Below are positions 35,566 through 44,972 of a stretch of DNA of 64,000 bases, in pieces. The DNA is from Pseudofrankia sp. DC12. GTDB taxonomy: Bacteria > Actinomycetota > Actinomycetes > Frankiales > Frankiaceae. The notes under the pieces are model-generated. The model saw nothing but the letters and a program-made list of their open reading frames with translations. It did no database searches and was not told the origin of the DNA. A program made the translations under genes and the position numbers. The stretch is from the NCBI RefSeq assembly GCF_000966285.1, contig NZ_KQ031391.1:971238-1035237 (forward strand). Direction: 5' to 3'. Each line of letters starts with the position of its first letter. The first letter of the stretch is position 1.

Positions 35566-36225
35566 TCAGCCCTGGTTGGCCGGCCGTCCGGCCCAGGGGG
35601 CGTCCGGTGGGCGCAGGCTGGCGAAGCCGATGTCGCGGGCGCGCGCCGCGGCGAGGATGCCGACGACGGCCATCGCGTTCGAGATGTCGCCGTCGAGCAC
35701 GCGGGTGACGGCCTCGTCCAGCGGCACCCGGGCGACGGTCATCTCGGCCTCCTCGTGCACCGGGACGTACCGCTCGCCGACCGGGATCTCGGACAGGCCA
35801 CGGGCGAGGAACACCCGGAACGCCTCGTCGGTCATCCCCGGCGACGCCCAGACGTCGGCGAGCACCGACCACCGCTCGGCCCGCAGCGCGGTCTCCTCGG
35901 CCAGTTCCCGGGCGGCCGCGATCGACGCCGGCTCGCCGGGCATGTCGAGAATGCCGGCCGGCAGCTCCCACAGCGGCCGGCGGACCGGATGCCGGTACTG
36001 GAAGACCATGACGACCCGCTCGGCGTCGTCGAGAGCGACGACACCGACGGCGCCCGGGTGCACGACGACGTCGCGCTGAGCGACGTCGCCGTCCGGCATC
36101 CGGACCAGGTCGCGGCGGATCGCGATGATCCGCCCCTGGTACGGCGTCGTGCTCTCGGCGACCTCGTAGGTGTGGCTGGTCGGGGAGCCGGGCCCGGCGC
36201 CGCCCGTCGGGGAGGTGCGCGTCAC
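35566..36225 (-). CDS. NUDIX hydrolase, ADP-ribose pyrophosphatase type
   Basis: A 219-residue Nudix enzyme, probably hydrolysing ADP-ribose. The Nudix box reads [20 protein letters not shown] then [11 protein letters not shown], in the variant spacing found in the Mycobacterium homologue that also sits between pyrG and xer[21 protein letters not shown] precedes it, and a C-terminal helix with [20 protein letters not shown] follows. GTG 36223-36225 overlaps the pyrG stop, so translation is coupled to CTP synthase. Confidence 0.9.
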   Translation of the reverse strand: MTRTSPTGGAGPGSPTSHTYEVAESTTPYQGRIIAIRRDLVRMPDGDVAQRDVVVHPGAVGVVALDDAERVVMVFQYRHPVRRPLWELPAGILDMPGEPASIAAARELAEETALRAERWSVLADVWASPGMTDEAFRVFLARGLSEIPVGERYVPVHEEAEMTVARVPLDEAVTRVLDGDISNAMAVVGILAAARARDIGFASLRPPDAPWAGRPANQG

Positions 36226-37949
36226 GAGGTCACCAGCGCGGCGTCGTCACCGAGCGAACCGGCGGCCGGCGTCGACGGGTTGGCGTCGAGGTCCACCGGC
36301 AGCACACCCCGACGGCGGTCCGCGTAGGCGACGGCCGCCGAGGCCAGGCCGCGGAACAGCGGGTGCGCCCGCGTCGGGCGGGACCGGAACTCGGGGTGCG
36401 CCTGGGTGCCGACATAGAACGGGTGCGTGTCCGAGCGCAGCTCGACGACCTCGACCAGCCGGCCGTCCGGCGAGGTGCCGGAGACGACCAGGCCGGCGGC
36501 GGTCAGCCGGTCGCGGTAGTCGTTGTTGACCTCGTAACGGTGGCGGTGGCGCTCGGGGACCTCGGACGTGCCGTACTCCCGGCGGGCGATCGTGCCGGGC
36601 CCGAGCTTGCAGGGATACAGCCCGAGCCGCATCGTGCCGCCCAGGTCACGCTTGCCGGCGACGACGTCGCGCTGGTCGGCCATCGTGGAGATCACCGGGT
36701 GCGGGGTGTCCGCGTCGAACTCGGTGGAGTTGGCCTTCGCCAGGCCGCCGAGCGCGCGGGCCGCCTCGATGACCATGCACTGCAGGCCGAGGCAGATCCC
36801 CAGCGTCGGGATGCCGCGCTCGCGGGTGTGCCGCAGCGCGTTGATCTTCCCCTCGATCCCCCGGACCCCGAAGCCGCCCGGGATGATCATCCCGTCGATG
36901 CCGTCGAGGAGGGCCGCGGTGACCTCGGGCGAGGAGCACTCGTCGGAGGCGACCCAGCGGACGTCCACCCCGGCATCCACGGCGAACCCGCCTGCGCGGG
37001 CCGCCTCGGTGACCGAGAGATAGGCGTCGGGCAGGTCGATGTACTTGCCGACCATCGCGATGGTGATCCGGTGGGTCGGCTGGTTGACCCGGCGCAGCAG
37101 GGTGTCCCACTCGGTCCAGTCGACGTCGCGGAACGAGAGGCCGAGCCGGCGCACGACGTAGGCGTCCAGCCCCTCCTGGTGCAGCACCTTCGGGATCATG
37201 TAGATCGACGAGGCGTCCGGCGCGCCGACGACGGCCTCGTCGTCGACGTCGCACATCAGCGCGATCTTGCGCTTCAGTGCGTCGGGCAGCGGCCGGTCGG
37301 AGCGGCAGACCAGCGCGTCGGGCTGCAGGCCGATGCTGCGCAGCGCGGCGACGGAGTGCTGGGTCGGCTTGGTCTTCAGCTCGCCGGACGGGCCGAGGTA
37401 AGGCACCAGGCTGACGTGGACGGTCAGCGCGTTCTCCCGGCCGACCTCGTGGCGGACCTGGCGGATCGCCTCCAGGTACGGCAGCGACTCGATGTCGCCC
37501 ACGGTGCCGCCTACCTCGGTGATGACGACGTCGACGTCGGGGGTCGCCAGCCGGCGGATCCGGTCCTTGATCTCGTCGGTGATGTGCGGGACGACCTGGA
37601 CGGTCTGGCCGCGGTAGTCGCCGCGCCGCTCGCGGGCGATGACGGCCGAGTACACCTGGCCGGTGGTGACGTTCGCGCTGCCATCCAGCTCGACGTCGAG
37701 GAACCGCTCGTAGTGGCCGACATCCAGGTCGGTCTCGGCACCGTCGTCGGTCACGTAGACCTCGCCGTGCTGGAACGGGTCCATCGTGCCGGGGTCGACG
37801 TTGAGGTACGGGTCCAGCTTCTGCATGGTTACCCGCAGGCCTCGGGCCTTGAGCAACCGACCGAGGCTGGAGGCCGTCAGGCCCTTGCCCAGACTGGACG
37901 CCACCCCACCGGTGACAAAGATGTGCTTACTGCTGCGTGCCTGCGCCAC
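36222..37949 (-). CDS. pyrG: CTP synthase
   Basis: Converts UTP to CTP with glutamine as nitrogen donor. The 575-residue protein has the N-terminal amidoligase domain ([48 protein letters not shown], and the HxSxxxxxG-like stretch [20 protein letters not shown]) and the C-terminal class I glutaminase domain with nucleophile [12 protein letters not shown] and AHPEFRSRP. The start is placed at the third codon of the longest frame (GTG 37947-37949) because GGGAG then lies at a normal 7-base distance; GTG 37953-37955 is too close to it. The last base pairs overlap the nudix gene. Confidence 0.97.
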   Translation of the reverse strand: MAQARSSKHIFVTGGVASSLGKGLTASSLGRLLKARGLRVTMQKLDPYLNVDPGTMDPFQHGEVYVTDDGAETDLDVGHYERFLDVELDGSANVTTGQVYSAVIARERRGDYRGQTVQVVPHITDEIKDRIRRLATPDVDVVITEVGGTVGDIESLPYLEAIRQVRHEVGRENALTVHVSLVPYLGPSGELKTKPTQHSVAALRSIGLQPDALVCRSDRPLPDALKRKIALMCDVDDEAVVGAPDASSIYMIPKVLHQEGLDAYVVRRLGLSFRDVDWTEWDTLLRRVNQPTHRITIAMVGKYIDLPDAYLSVTEAARAGGFAVDAGVDVRWVASDECSSPEVTAALLDGIDGMIIPGGFGVRGIEGKINALRHTRERGIPTLGICLGLQCMVIEAARALGGLAKANSTEFDADTPHPVISTMADQRDVVAGKRDLGGTMRLGLYPCKLGPGTIARREYGTSEVPERHRHRYEVNNDYRDRLTAAGLVVSGTSPDGRLVEVVELRSDTHPFYVGTQAHPEFRSRPTRAHPLFRGLASAAVAYADRRRGVLPVDLDANPSTPAAGSLGDDAALVTS

Positions 37950-37971
37950 ACACACTCCCGTGGTCCTGGGT

Positions 37972-38013
37972 GCCGGACTGGGTTTCGCCGGACTGGGTTC
38001 GCCGGACTGTCGG
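37972..38013. repeat. Short tandem repeat in the pyrG leader
   Basis: Three units of GCCGGACTGGGTTTC or a close variant (15, 14 and 13 bases) at 37972, 37987 and 38001, within 25-65 bases of the pyrG start. The gap 37956-38141 to recN shows nothing else. Confidence 0.7.
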
Positions 38014-38141
38014 TGCCCAAGCCTCCGCCTGGCCCACGGGACTTCACAGTAACATGTCGCCGCGCTATCCTCCGCGTCCCCCGACGTGGCCTCCGTCCCG
38101 CTCGCCCGGATTCGAGCTGGCCGGGGCGTGGAGGGGCGTCC

Positions 38142-39887
38142 CTACGGGGTGGCCTTGTCGGCCGCGGCGGCGGCCAGCAGTTCCTCGGCGTGGCCGCGGG
38201 CGAGCGTCGAGTCCTCCTGGCCGGCCAGCATGCGGGACAGCTCGCGGACCCGGCCGGCGTCGTCGAGCGCGGTGACGCCGCTGCGGGTGACCGAGCCGTC
38301 GGAGGCCTTCGAGACGACCAGATGCCGGTCGGCGAAGGACGCCACCTGCGGCAGGTGGGTGATGCAGATGACCTGGTGGGAGCGGGCGAGCTTGGCCAGC
38401 CGCCGGCCGATCTCGACGGCGGCCCGGCCGCCGACCCCGGCGTCGACCTCGTCGAAGACCATCGTCACCCCGGCGTCGTCGGCGGCCAGCACGACCTCGA
38501 TCGCGAGCATCACGCGGGACAGCTCACCGCCGGAGGCGCCCTTGTGCACCGGCCGGGCCGGGGCACCCGGGTGCGGGACCAGCCGAAGCTCGACGTCGTC
38601 GACACCACCCGGGCCGAACGCGACCTTCCGGCCGAACATCGCGAGGCCGGCCGGGTCGTCGCGCTGGGAGACGACGGCGACCACCCGGGCCCTCGGCATG
38701 GCCAGACCGGCGAGTTCGGCGGCGACCCGCTCGCCGAACTCGTGCGCGGCCCGTGACCGGGCCGAGGAGACCTGGCCGGCGAGGTCGGCCAGGTCGTCGA
38801 GCAGCGCGTCCCGCTCGGCGACGAGCGCCTCGGCCGAGTCGGCGCCGCCGTCGAGCTCCAGCAGCCGTCGCCCGGCCTCCTCGGCCCACGCGAGCACGCC
38901 GTCGACGTCGGTGCCGTGCGCCCGGGTCAGCGCGGCCAGGTCGGCCCGGCGCTCCTGCGCGGCGGCCAGGCGAACCGGGTCCGCGTCGATGCCGGCGGCG
39001 TAGGAGGCGAGGTCGGCGGCGACGTCGGCGAGCAGGACGGCGGCCTCGCGGATGCGGGTGCCCAGCTCGGCGAGCGCCGGGTCGAGGTCGCCCTCGGCCG
39101 AGACGACGCGGCGGGCGGCGGACACCATGTCGACGGCACCGGGCGAGCCGTCACCGGACGCCGGGTCTGCGACCAGTGCCGCGTGAGCGGTCTCCGCGGC
39201 CCGGACGAGCGCCTCGGCGTGCTCGAGGCGGCGCAGCTCGGTGTCGAGGGCGACGTCCTCGCCGGCGCTCGGCCCGACCCGCTCGATGTCGGCGAGCCGG
39301 GAGCGCAGTGACTCGGCCTCGGCGGCCCGCTCGCGGGAGCGCTCGGTGATGCCGGTGAGCTTCGCCCGCACGGCGGCGAGCCGCGTGTGCCGCTCGCCGT
39401 AACGGGCCAGCGGCTTCGCGACGGCCTCGCCCGCGAACCGGTCGAGGGCGGCCCGCTGGGCCGACGTCTTCAGCAGCCGCTGCGCCTCGGACTGGCCATG
39501 CACGGCGACGAGGTCCTCGGCGAGCTGGGCGAGCAGGCTCGCGGGGACCGCCCGGCCGCCGACCTGCACGCGGGAGCGGCCGTCCGAGATCAGCGTGCGG
39601 CCGATGACGAGCACGCCGCCCTCGTCGAGCTCCCCACCGGCCTCGCGGACCCGGGCCGCCGTCGGCGAGTCGGGCGAGATGACCAGCCGGCCCTCGACGA
39701 AGGCGCGGTCGTAGCCGGGGCGAATCAGGCCGTAGTCGGCACGGCCGCCGGTCAGCAGACCGAGCCCCTGAACGATCATCGTCTTGCCGGCACCGGTCTC
39801 ACCGGTCACGACCGTGAGGCCCGGGGCGAGGTCGAGGACGGCGTCATCAATGACCCCGAGGCCACGCAGCCGAATCTCCTCGAGCAC
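38142..39887 (-). CDS. recN: DNA repair protein RecN
   Basis: SMC-like ATPase acting in double-strand-break repair, 581 residues. Walker A lies in VVTGETGAGKTMIVQGLGLL near residue 30, the QSEAQRLL segment (SRVQVGGRAVPASLLAQLAE before it) leads into two coiled-coil stretches of about 130 residues each, and the ABC signature GASGGELSRVMLAIEV and Walker B TMVFDEVDAGVGG are near 450-490. GTG 39885-39887 has no Shine-Dalgarno sequence but TAGAGT (plus strand 39895-39900) 7 bases upstream, which suggests a leaderless mRNA separate from nadK. Confidence 0.96.
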   Translation of the reverse strand: MLEEIRLRGLGVIDDAVLDLAPGLTVVTGETGAGKTMIVQGLGLLTGGRADYGLIRPGYDRAFVEGRLVISPDSPTAARVREAGGELDEGGVLVIGRTLISDGRSRVQVGGRAVPASLLAQLAEDLVAVHGQSEAQRLLKTSAQRAALDRFAGEAVAKPLARYGERHTRLAAVRAKLTGITERSRERAAEAESLRSRLADIERVGPSAGEDVALDTELRRLEHAEALVRAAETAHAALVADPASGDGSPGAVDMVSAARRVVSAEGDLDPALAELGTRIREAAVLLADVAADLASYAAGIDADPVRLAAAQERRADLAALTRAHGTDVDGVLAWAEEAGRRLLELDGGADSAEALVAERDALLDDLADLAGQVSSARSRAAHEFGERVAAELAGLAMPRARVVAVVSQRDDPAGLAMFGRKVAFGPGGVDDVELRLVPHPGAPARPVHKGASGGELSRVMLAIEVVLAADDAGVTMVFDEVDAGVGGRAAVEIGRRLAKLARSHQVICITHLPQVASFADRHLVVSKASDGSVTRSGVTALDDAGRVRELSRMLAGQEDSTLARGHAEELLAAAAADKATP

Positions 39888-39894
39888 GTCCCGA

Positions 39895-39900
39895 ACTCTA
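39895..39900 (-). promoter_or_regulatory. TAGAGT -10 element of recN (leaderless)
   Basis: TAGAGT on the recN strand fits TANNNT and ends 7 bases before the GTG start, which has no ribosome-binding site. Confidence 0.4.
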
Positions 39901-39970
39901 GGGCATGGCTATGACAGCCGGAAGCAAGGGACATGTCGGGCGCGCGGCCCACCGGGCACCCGCCCGGCGG

Positions 39971-40915
39971 TCACGCCCGCGGCGGCTCGTCGACGGTGAA
40001 GCCACCGATCGGCTCGGCGAAGCCGTTCTCCCTGGCGGCGCGGCCCCGCCAGCCCTCGACGGGCAGGTGGAACTTCGCCACCAGGCGGTCGGTGAACGCC
40101 CGGGGGTGCACCACCGCGAGCAGCACGGGCCGCCTGCCCCGCGCGGCCTCGACCCGGGAGTGCGGCGGGACCGGGACCGAGCGCCGGCCATCGAAGTACA
40201 GCACCGCCGGCACCGGCTCCAGCACGTCGATCGCGACCGTCGACGTCGGGGCGAGCACCAGCGGCCGGGCGAACAACGCGTGCGCGCTGATCGGGGCTAC
40301 CAGCAGCGCGTCCACCCCCGGCCACAGCACCGGCCCGCCGACCGAGAAGGCGTACGCGGTCGACCCGGTCGGCGTCGCGCAGATCACCCCGTCGCAGCCC
40401 CAGCGCGACAGCGGCCGGCCGTCGATGCCGAGCACGCACTCCAGCATCTTGGCCCGTTCGGCCTTCTCCAGGGACATCTCGTTGAGCGCCCAGCCGGTGT
40501 GCACGACCTGGCCGCCCAGCCGGACCGTGACGTCGACCGTCATCCGCTCCTCGACGCGGTACTCCTTGCGGATCACGGCCTCAATGGTGGACTCCATCGC
40601 GTCCGGCTCCGCCTCCGCGAGGAAGCCGACGTGACCGAGGTTGACGCCGAGCAACGGGATGTCGGCGGACCGGGCGAGCTCCGCGCCGCGCAGCAGCGTG
40701 CCGTCGCCGCCCAGGACGAGGACCAGCTCGACGCCGACCGCCGCCTCGTCGTCACGCGGGACGGTGTTCACCGCGGTCAGGCCGAGGATCTCCGCCTCGT
40801 CGGCCAGCATCCGCGGCGCGATCCCGGCGGCGGCCAGCCGGTCGAGCACCCAGCTGGCCCGTATCGCCATCCCGTCCCGGCGCGGATGGGTCAGCACGAG
40901 AACTTCCCTGCTCAT
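39971..40915 (-). CDS. nadK: NAD kinase
   Basis: Phosphorylates NAD to NADP; 314 residues. Diagnostic motifs: VLVLGGDGTLLRGAELARSA with the catalytic GGDG, LLGVNLGHVGFLAEAEPD, and CDGVICATPTGSTAYAFSVG with the conserved TPTGSTAY loop. C-terminal RARPLVLAPTS-type strand region (ALFARPLVLAPTSTVAIDVL) is normal. ATG 40913-40915 overlaps the tlyA stop (ATGA), as in the same gene pair of Mycobacterium. A C-terminal tail of about 25 residues extends beyond the core. Confidence 0.96.
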   Translation of the reverse strand: MSREVLVLTHPRRDGMAIRASWVLDRLAAAGIAPRMLADEAEILGLTAVNTVPRDDEAAVGVELVLVLGGDGTLLRGAELARSADIPLLGVNLGHVGFLAEAEPDAMESTIEAVIRKEYRVEERMTVDVTVRLGGQVVHTGWALNEMSLEKAERAKMLECVLGIDGRPLSRWGCDGVICATPTGSTAYAFSVGGPVLWPGVDALLVAPISAHALFARPLVLAPTSTVAIDVLEPVPAVLYFDGRRSVPVPPHSRVEAARGRRPVLLAVVHPRAFTDRLVAKFHLPVEGWRGRAARENGFAEPIGGFTVDEPPRA

Positions 40916-41919
40916 CGTCGTCCCGCCTTTCCGCCAGCCGTGGCCGCGCTGTCCGCGGCCGGGGCGGCGCCACCCGCCGGCCCGGCCGCGATCGCGGCGG
41001 CCAGGGCCGCCGGGTCCAGCGGCGGCGCGCCGGCCGTGAGCCACAGCAGGTACTCGACGTTGCCAGCCGGGCCGGGCAGCGGGCTCGCGACGATCCCGCG
41101 CACGCCGAGCCCGCGCTCTGCGGCCGCCCGGGCCACGTCCTCGACCGCCGCGGCGTGCAGCGCGACGTCGCGGACGACACCGCCGGCGCCGAGCCGCTCC
41201 CGGCCGACCTCGAACTGCGGCTTGACGAGCAGGACGAGGTCGGCGCCGTCGGCCGCGCAGGCGACCAGGGCCGGCAGCACCAGCCGCAGCGAGATGAACG
41301 AGAGGTCACCCACGATCAGGTCGACGGGAGCGCCCACGAGCCCCGGCGTCAGGTTGCGGGCATTGGTGCGGTCCAGCACCCGGACCCGTGGGTCGGTGCG
41401 CAGCCGCCAGTCGAGCTGGCCGTATCCGACGTCCACGGCGACGACGCCCGCCGCCCCGGCCCGCAGCAGCACGTCCGTGAAACCTCCGGTCGACGCCCCG
41501 ACATCCATCGCCTGCCGTCCGGCGACCCGCAGCGGGCCTCCAGCCGGGCCTAGCACCTCGGGCGGCCCCGCCACCTCGGCTGGGGACGGCGGTGTCCGGG
41601 CCGCCTCCACGAGACCGGCCGGCTCGGCTGGCGCCGCGGGCCCATCCGCCGCGCCCGGCGCACGGTCACGCAGTGGTGGGACGCCGAAGGCCGCGAAGGC
41701 ACCCAGGAGCTTGTGCGCGCCCCGGGAGGCATAGCCAGGGTCGTCGCCCGCGGTCAGGGCGATCGACGTGTCGAGGCCGACCACGGTCGCCGGCTTGGTC
41801 GCGACCCGGCCGGCGACCAGCACGCGACCGGCGGCGATCGTCTCGACGGCCTGCTCCCGTGACCGCGCGAGGCCACGGCGGACGAGCTCGCCGTCCAGTC
41901 GCATCCTGCGCGTCGTCAC
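40912..41919 (-). CDS. tlyA: TlyA-family rRNA (cytidine-2'-O)-methyltransferase
   Basis: Methylates ribose of 16S and 23S rRNA cytidines in mycobacteria, where loss gives capreomycin resistance. N-terminal S4 RNA-binding domain (RLDGELVRRGLARSREQAVE) is followed by YASRGAHKLLGAFAAFGV and the FtsJ-like methyltransferase core with the SAM loop AMDVGASTGGFTDVLLRAGA, DVGYGQLDWRLR and VKPQFEVGRE. About 55 Ala/Pro/Gly-rich residues are inserted between GAHKL...AFGV and the SAM loop, where homologues have a few. GTG 41917-41919 is taken as start; the family-like sequence begins 6 residues later. Total 335 residues, overlapping nadK. Confidence 0.92.
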   Translation of the reverse strand: MTTRRMRLDGELVRRGLARSREQAVETIAAGRVLVAGRVATKPATVVGLDTSIALTAGDDPGYASRGAHKLLGAFAAFGVPPLRDRAPGAADGPAAPAEPAGLVEAARTPPSPAEVAGPPEVLGPAGGPLRVAGRQAMDVGASTGGFTDVLLRAGAAGVVAVDVGYGQLDWRLRTDPRVRVLDRTNARNLTPGLVGAPVDLIVGDLSFISLRLVLPALVACAADGADLVLLVKPQFEVGRERLGAGGVVRDVALHAAAVEDVARAAAERGLGVRGIVASPLPGPAGNVEYLLWLTAGAPPLDPAALAAAIAAGPAGGAAPAADSAATAGGKAGRR

Positions 41920-41938
41920 GGCCGGCGCTCCGTCCGGC

Positions 41939-42322
41939 TCATCGCGGGCCGCCCGGGCCGGGCAGCGGCGGACCCGGCCGCGGGCTGCCAGGCACACCGC
42001 CGGGCCAGGGCCGGCCAGCCGGCCGGCTCGGCGTACCGGGCCGAGGCGGCTGGCCCGGCCGGATCACCGGCGTCGGAGGCCCGCCGGTGATCCCGCCGGG
42101 CCCGGCTCCCTCGGCGCCCTCGGCCGCGTCCAGCTCGGTGAGGGTGCCCGACAGCAGCCGGTGTACGTCCTCGAAGACCGCGACATGCTCGGCGACCGGC
42201 AGGCTCGGCAGCTCACCCAGCCGGGCACGCGCCGCCCACAGGCCGTCCTCCCCTGCCGGGGCGGCACCGCCGCCCGGACCGCTCGCCAGCTCCCGCGGCG
42301 GCATAGCCGGCTCGGTGGTCAC
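41939..42322 (-). CDS. Conserved actinobacterial hypothetical upstream of tlyA
   Basis: A 127-residue protein of unknown function. The conserved part is the helix LPSLPVAEHVAVFEDVHRLL then SGTLTELDAAEG (about residues 38-70), found in a small gene before tlyA in other actinobacteria. The N-terminal 30 residues are Gly/Ala-rich and the C-terminal half is a Pro/Gly/Arg tail. GTG 42320-42322 is chosen by the GGGAGG 7 bases ahead. It precedes tlyA by 19 bases, so it heads the hypothetical-tlyA-nadK operon. Confidence 0.75.
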   Translation of the reverse strand: MTTEPAMPPRELASGPGGGAAPAGEDGLWAARARLGELPSLPVAEHVAVFEDVHRLLSGTLTELDAAEGAEGAGPGGITGGPPTPVIRPGQPPRPGTPSRPAGRPWPGGVPGSPRPGPPLPGPGGPR

Positions 42323-42781
42323 CTGTCTGCCTCCCGCTGGTCGATGTCCGGGCGGACCGGCGCGTCCTCGACGCCCGGCCGACGCGCTCGGATTGTCTGG
42401 CCGATGTCCGGTCGTCCCTACGCTAGTGTCGCCCACAGCCGGCCAGAACTTGTGAAGACCCGGTGCTCGCCCCCGGCGACAGACCACCAGCGCCGGTGGG
42501 CGGCCACGAACCGGCCGGCCGCCCGACGGGAATCGCTGTTTGTCGGCGCGGCCGTCACGCCCGGCCCGGCTCGCCCAGGACTCGCCCGCCCTGCCAGGCC
42601 CGGCAGCGGCCGGCCAAGCCGGGCGACGCGGACCGCGACCAGGTAGGACGGTGAGGGCACACGTCCCGCGCCGGCTCGGAGCGGCCCAGGTCCGCGGCGG
42701 CGGGCGGCAGCCCGCCGGCCGCGGGGGCCGGGCGAGCGACCGGGCCGGATCGGGAAGCGCACACGCGGGAGGGCTGTCATC
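42323..42781. other. Divergent intergenic region
   Basis: About 460 bases between the tlyA operon and the SCP2 gene. Very GC-rich, with several inverted GGCCGG motifs but no supported gene, promoter pair or repeat. Confidence 0.45.
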
Positions 42782-43117
42782 GTGGCGGACCGGGAGCAGT
42801 GCGAGGCCGCCCTGCGGGGCCTCGCCGACCGCCTCGACGCCCTGGGAAAGGCCGGGCGGCCGCCGAGCGCGCCCAATCGCACCCTGATGTGCCGACTGCC
42901 CGACCTGGGCACCTCCTACGTCGCCGAGCTGCACGACGGCAGCCTGCGCGGGATCAGCGAAGGGGCGCGGGCCGCCCAGATCACCTTCACCCTCAGCAGC
43001 GATGACCTGATCGCCGTCACCTCGGGCCGGCTCGCGGTGACGACCGCCTGGGCGACCGGCCGGCTCAAGGTCGACGCGAGCGTCCGCGACCTGCTGCGCG
43101 TCCGCTCCCTGCTCTAG
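42782..43117 (+). CDS. SCP2 sterol-carrier-like domain protein
   Basis: A 111-residue single-domain protein resembling the SCP-2 lipid-binding fold: TLMCRLPDLGTSYVAELHDG, ARAAQITFTLSSDDLIAVTS and GRLAVTTAWATGRLKVDASV follow the family pattern of strands then a hydrophobic helix ending in Leu-Leu. It probably binds hydrophobic ligands in the cytoplasm. GTG 42782 follows GGGAGGG at 10 bases. Its stop overlaps the stop of the convergent HAD gene by a few bases. Stop is TAG. Confidence 0.75.
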   Translation: MADREQCEAALRGLADRLDALGKAGRPPSAPNRTLMCRLPDLGTSYVAELHDGSLRGISEGARAAQITFTLSSDDLIAVTSGRLAVTTAWATGRLKVDASVRDLLRVRSLL

Positions 43118-44232
43118 ACCGTCAGGTCCGCGCAGGAGGACGGCCTGTCGTCGGCGAGCCGGCGGGCCGGACGGCCGGCGTCGGAAGCGGCCCAGGCGGC
43201 CTGGCAGGCGGCCCGCAGGGCGTCCAGCCCGTCGTCGGGAGGTCCGCCGTCTCGCCGGGAGCCGCCGGGGGCGAGCGACTGATGCCAACGCAGCGTGCCC
43301 TCGGCGTCGACCTGACAGGTCCAGGCTCCGCAGTGGGCGGTGCCGTCCGGCTCCCGGTCGGCGGCGGGGTGCGGGCGCAGCAGGCCGCGCAGGTCGGCGG
43401 CGAGCAGGGTCGGCCGGCTGGCCGGGCCAGCGGCGAGCAGCTCCGACCCGTCCGTCACCCCGGTGAGGACCAGGAGCGTCGGCGTTCCGGATCGGGTGCC
43501 GGCCTCGATGTCGGTGTCGAGCCGGTCGCCGACGATGATCGGCCGCTGCGCCCGGGAGCGGCGCACCGACTCGGCGTGCATCGCGGGCTCCGGCTTGCCG
43601 GCGACCAGCGGCTCGGCGCCGGTCGCCGCGCGGATCATCGCCACCAGCGAGCCGTTGCCCGGCGCGATGCCCCGCTCGGTCGGCACCGTCAGGTCGGCGT
43701 TGCTGGCCACCCACCGCGCCCCGGCGCGCACCGCCAGCGCCCCCTCGGCCAGCCGGGCGTAGGTCAGCTCGGGGTCGAACCCCTGGACGACCGCCGACGG
43801 CTCGTCGTCGGCCGAGGTCACCGGGCGCAGCCCCTCGGCCGTCACCGCCGCCCGCAGCCCTTCGCCACCGAGCACCAGGACCGCCGCCCCGGCCGGCAGC
43901 CGCTCGCGGAGCACGTGCGCCGCCGCCTGCGCGGAGGTGATCACATCCTCGGCCCGCGCCGGGACCCCGAACCGGACCAGCCGGTCCGCGACCGCTTCCG
44001 GGGTTCGCAGGGCGTTGTTCGTGACGTAGGCGGCGCGCATCCCGTCCTTCCCGGCGGCACCGATCGCCTCGGCGGCGTGCGGCACGGCGCCCTCGCCCCG
44101 GTAGACCACCCCGTCCAGGTCGAGCAGCGCGACGTCGAACCGCTCGGCCGGGGCGGCTGAGGCCGCGAGCGGCGGCCCGTAGGCCGGGTGCACCGCCCCC
44201 GGCGCCGCCGGGTTGGCCAGGTCGACCGTCAC
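43114..44232 (-). CDS. HAD-superfamily phosphatase, NagD subfamily (class IIA)
   Basis: A 372-residue HAD hydrolase. Motif I is FDVALLDLDGVVYRGEGAVP (nucleophile and acid Asp), motif II is AAYVTNNALRT, the lysine is in LVAGKPEPAMH, and motif III is PIIVGDRLDTDIEAGTRSGT. The cap is of the class IIA kind between motifs II and III. A C-terminal extension of about 80 residues (DAEGTLRWHQSLAPGGSRRD) is lineage-specific. Substrate unknown; NagD relatives dephosphorylate nucleotides or phosphoglycolate. GTG 44230-44232 overlaps the stop of the TPR gene (GTGA). Confidence 0.88.
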   Translation of the reverse strand: MTVDLANPAAPGAVHPAYGPPLAASAAPAERFDVALLDLDGVVYRGEGAVPHAAEAIGAAGKDGMRAAYVTNNALRTPEAVADRLVRFGVPARAEDVITSAQAAAHVLRERLPAGAAVLVLGGEGLRAAVTAEGLRPVTSADDEPSAVVQGFDPELTYARLAEGALAVRAGARWVASNADLTVPTERGIAPGNGSLVAMIRAATGAEPLVAGKPEPAMHAESVRRSRAQRPIIVGDRLDTDIEAGTRSGTPTLLVLTGVTDGSELLAAGPASRPTLLAADLRGLLRPHPAADREPDGTAHCGAWTCQVDAEGTLRWHQSLAPGGSRRDGGPPDDGLDALRAACQAAWAASDAGRPARRLADDRPSSCADLTV

Positions 44233-44660
44233 GCCGAGCGAGCCCGGTTGTTCTGCGCGCGGGCGCCGCGCAGCTCGCGGCCATAGTGCTGGATGTCGGG
44301 GCGCATCGCCGCCGCGAGCGCGAGGTGCTCGATCGCCGTCGGCAGGTCGCCGGTCCGCCGGGCCGCCATCCCGAGGCCGAACTGCGCGTAGTCGTCGGTC
44401 GGGTCCTGGGCGACGATCCAGGCGAAGGTCTCCAGCGCGGCGTCGTACTGGCCCGCGTCGAACTGGGCCCGGGCCAGCGCCTCCCGCACGCTGCGTGACG
44501 CCGGCTCGGCGGCGGCGGCGTGCCCGAGCAGTTGCACCGCCGCGTTCGCGTCGCCATGACCATGGAGCGCGACCCCGCGGGTGTACCAGTCGTAAACCTC
44601 GCCGGCGGGCGTGCCCGCACCGTTCGGCCACTCCCTGCCCGCGCCGTCCTGCTCGGACAT
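44229..44660 (-). CDS. Small tetratricopeptide-repeat protein
   Basis: A 143-residue soluble protein with about three TPR-like helix pairs: GEVYDWYTRGVALHGHGDAN, REALARAQFDAGQYDAALET then FAWIVAQDPTDDYAQFGLGM, and RRTGDLPTAIEHLALAAAMR. It likely mediates protein contacts. ATG 44658-44660 is fixed by GGGAGG 6 bases upstream. Translation is coupled to the HAD phosphatase downstream. Confidence 0.83.
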   Translation of the reverse strand: MSEQDGAGREWPNGAGTPAGEVYDWYTRGVALHGHGDANAAVQLLGHAAAAEPASRSVREALARAQFDAGQYDAALETFAWIVAQDPTDDYAQFGLGMAARRTGDLPTAIEHLALAAAMRPDIQHYGRELRGARAQNNRARSA

Positions 44661-44972
44661 CAGCACCTCCCAAGCCGTTCCACGCCAACCCGGTGGACCG
44701 TCAGCCATTCCCGTGGACGCCCGAACAACCGCCGACGACCCGCCGGAACCGGGAAACGGGATACCGGCCCGCCGTCCAGTGTCGCCGCAAAGACGTGCCG
44801 CGTACGTCCCTTCGCGCGTTCCGCCCAACCTCACCGACGTACCCGGCCGCGCCCTGATCGACCGCCTCGGCCCGGCCGCCGGACCCGCCAGGCCTCCACG
44901 GCCCGGCGCCGGCTGGCGGGCGCGGCGCGACTGTCAGCCGGACGAGCGGGCCGCCGGCCTACGATGCGGGCC
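44661..44972. other. Divergent region TPR/DUF1015
   Basis: About 310 bases with no supported gene. It carries the DUF1015 -10 element at its right end; the long frames crossing it are shadows. Confidence 0.45.
44960..44965 (+). promoter_or_regulatory. TACGAT -10 element of the DUF1015 gene (leaderless)
   Basis: TACGAT fits TANNNT and ends 7 bases before ATG 44973. No Shine-Dalgarno sequence is present. Confidence 0.4.

Noticed and set aside
41939-44620. A continuous 893-residue frame
   Set aside because: Its parts coincide with shadows of the HAD and TPR genes; only the last 127 codons (41939-42322) are protein-like and have a ribosome-binding site.
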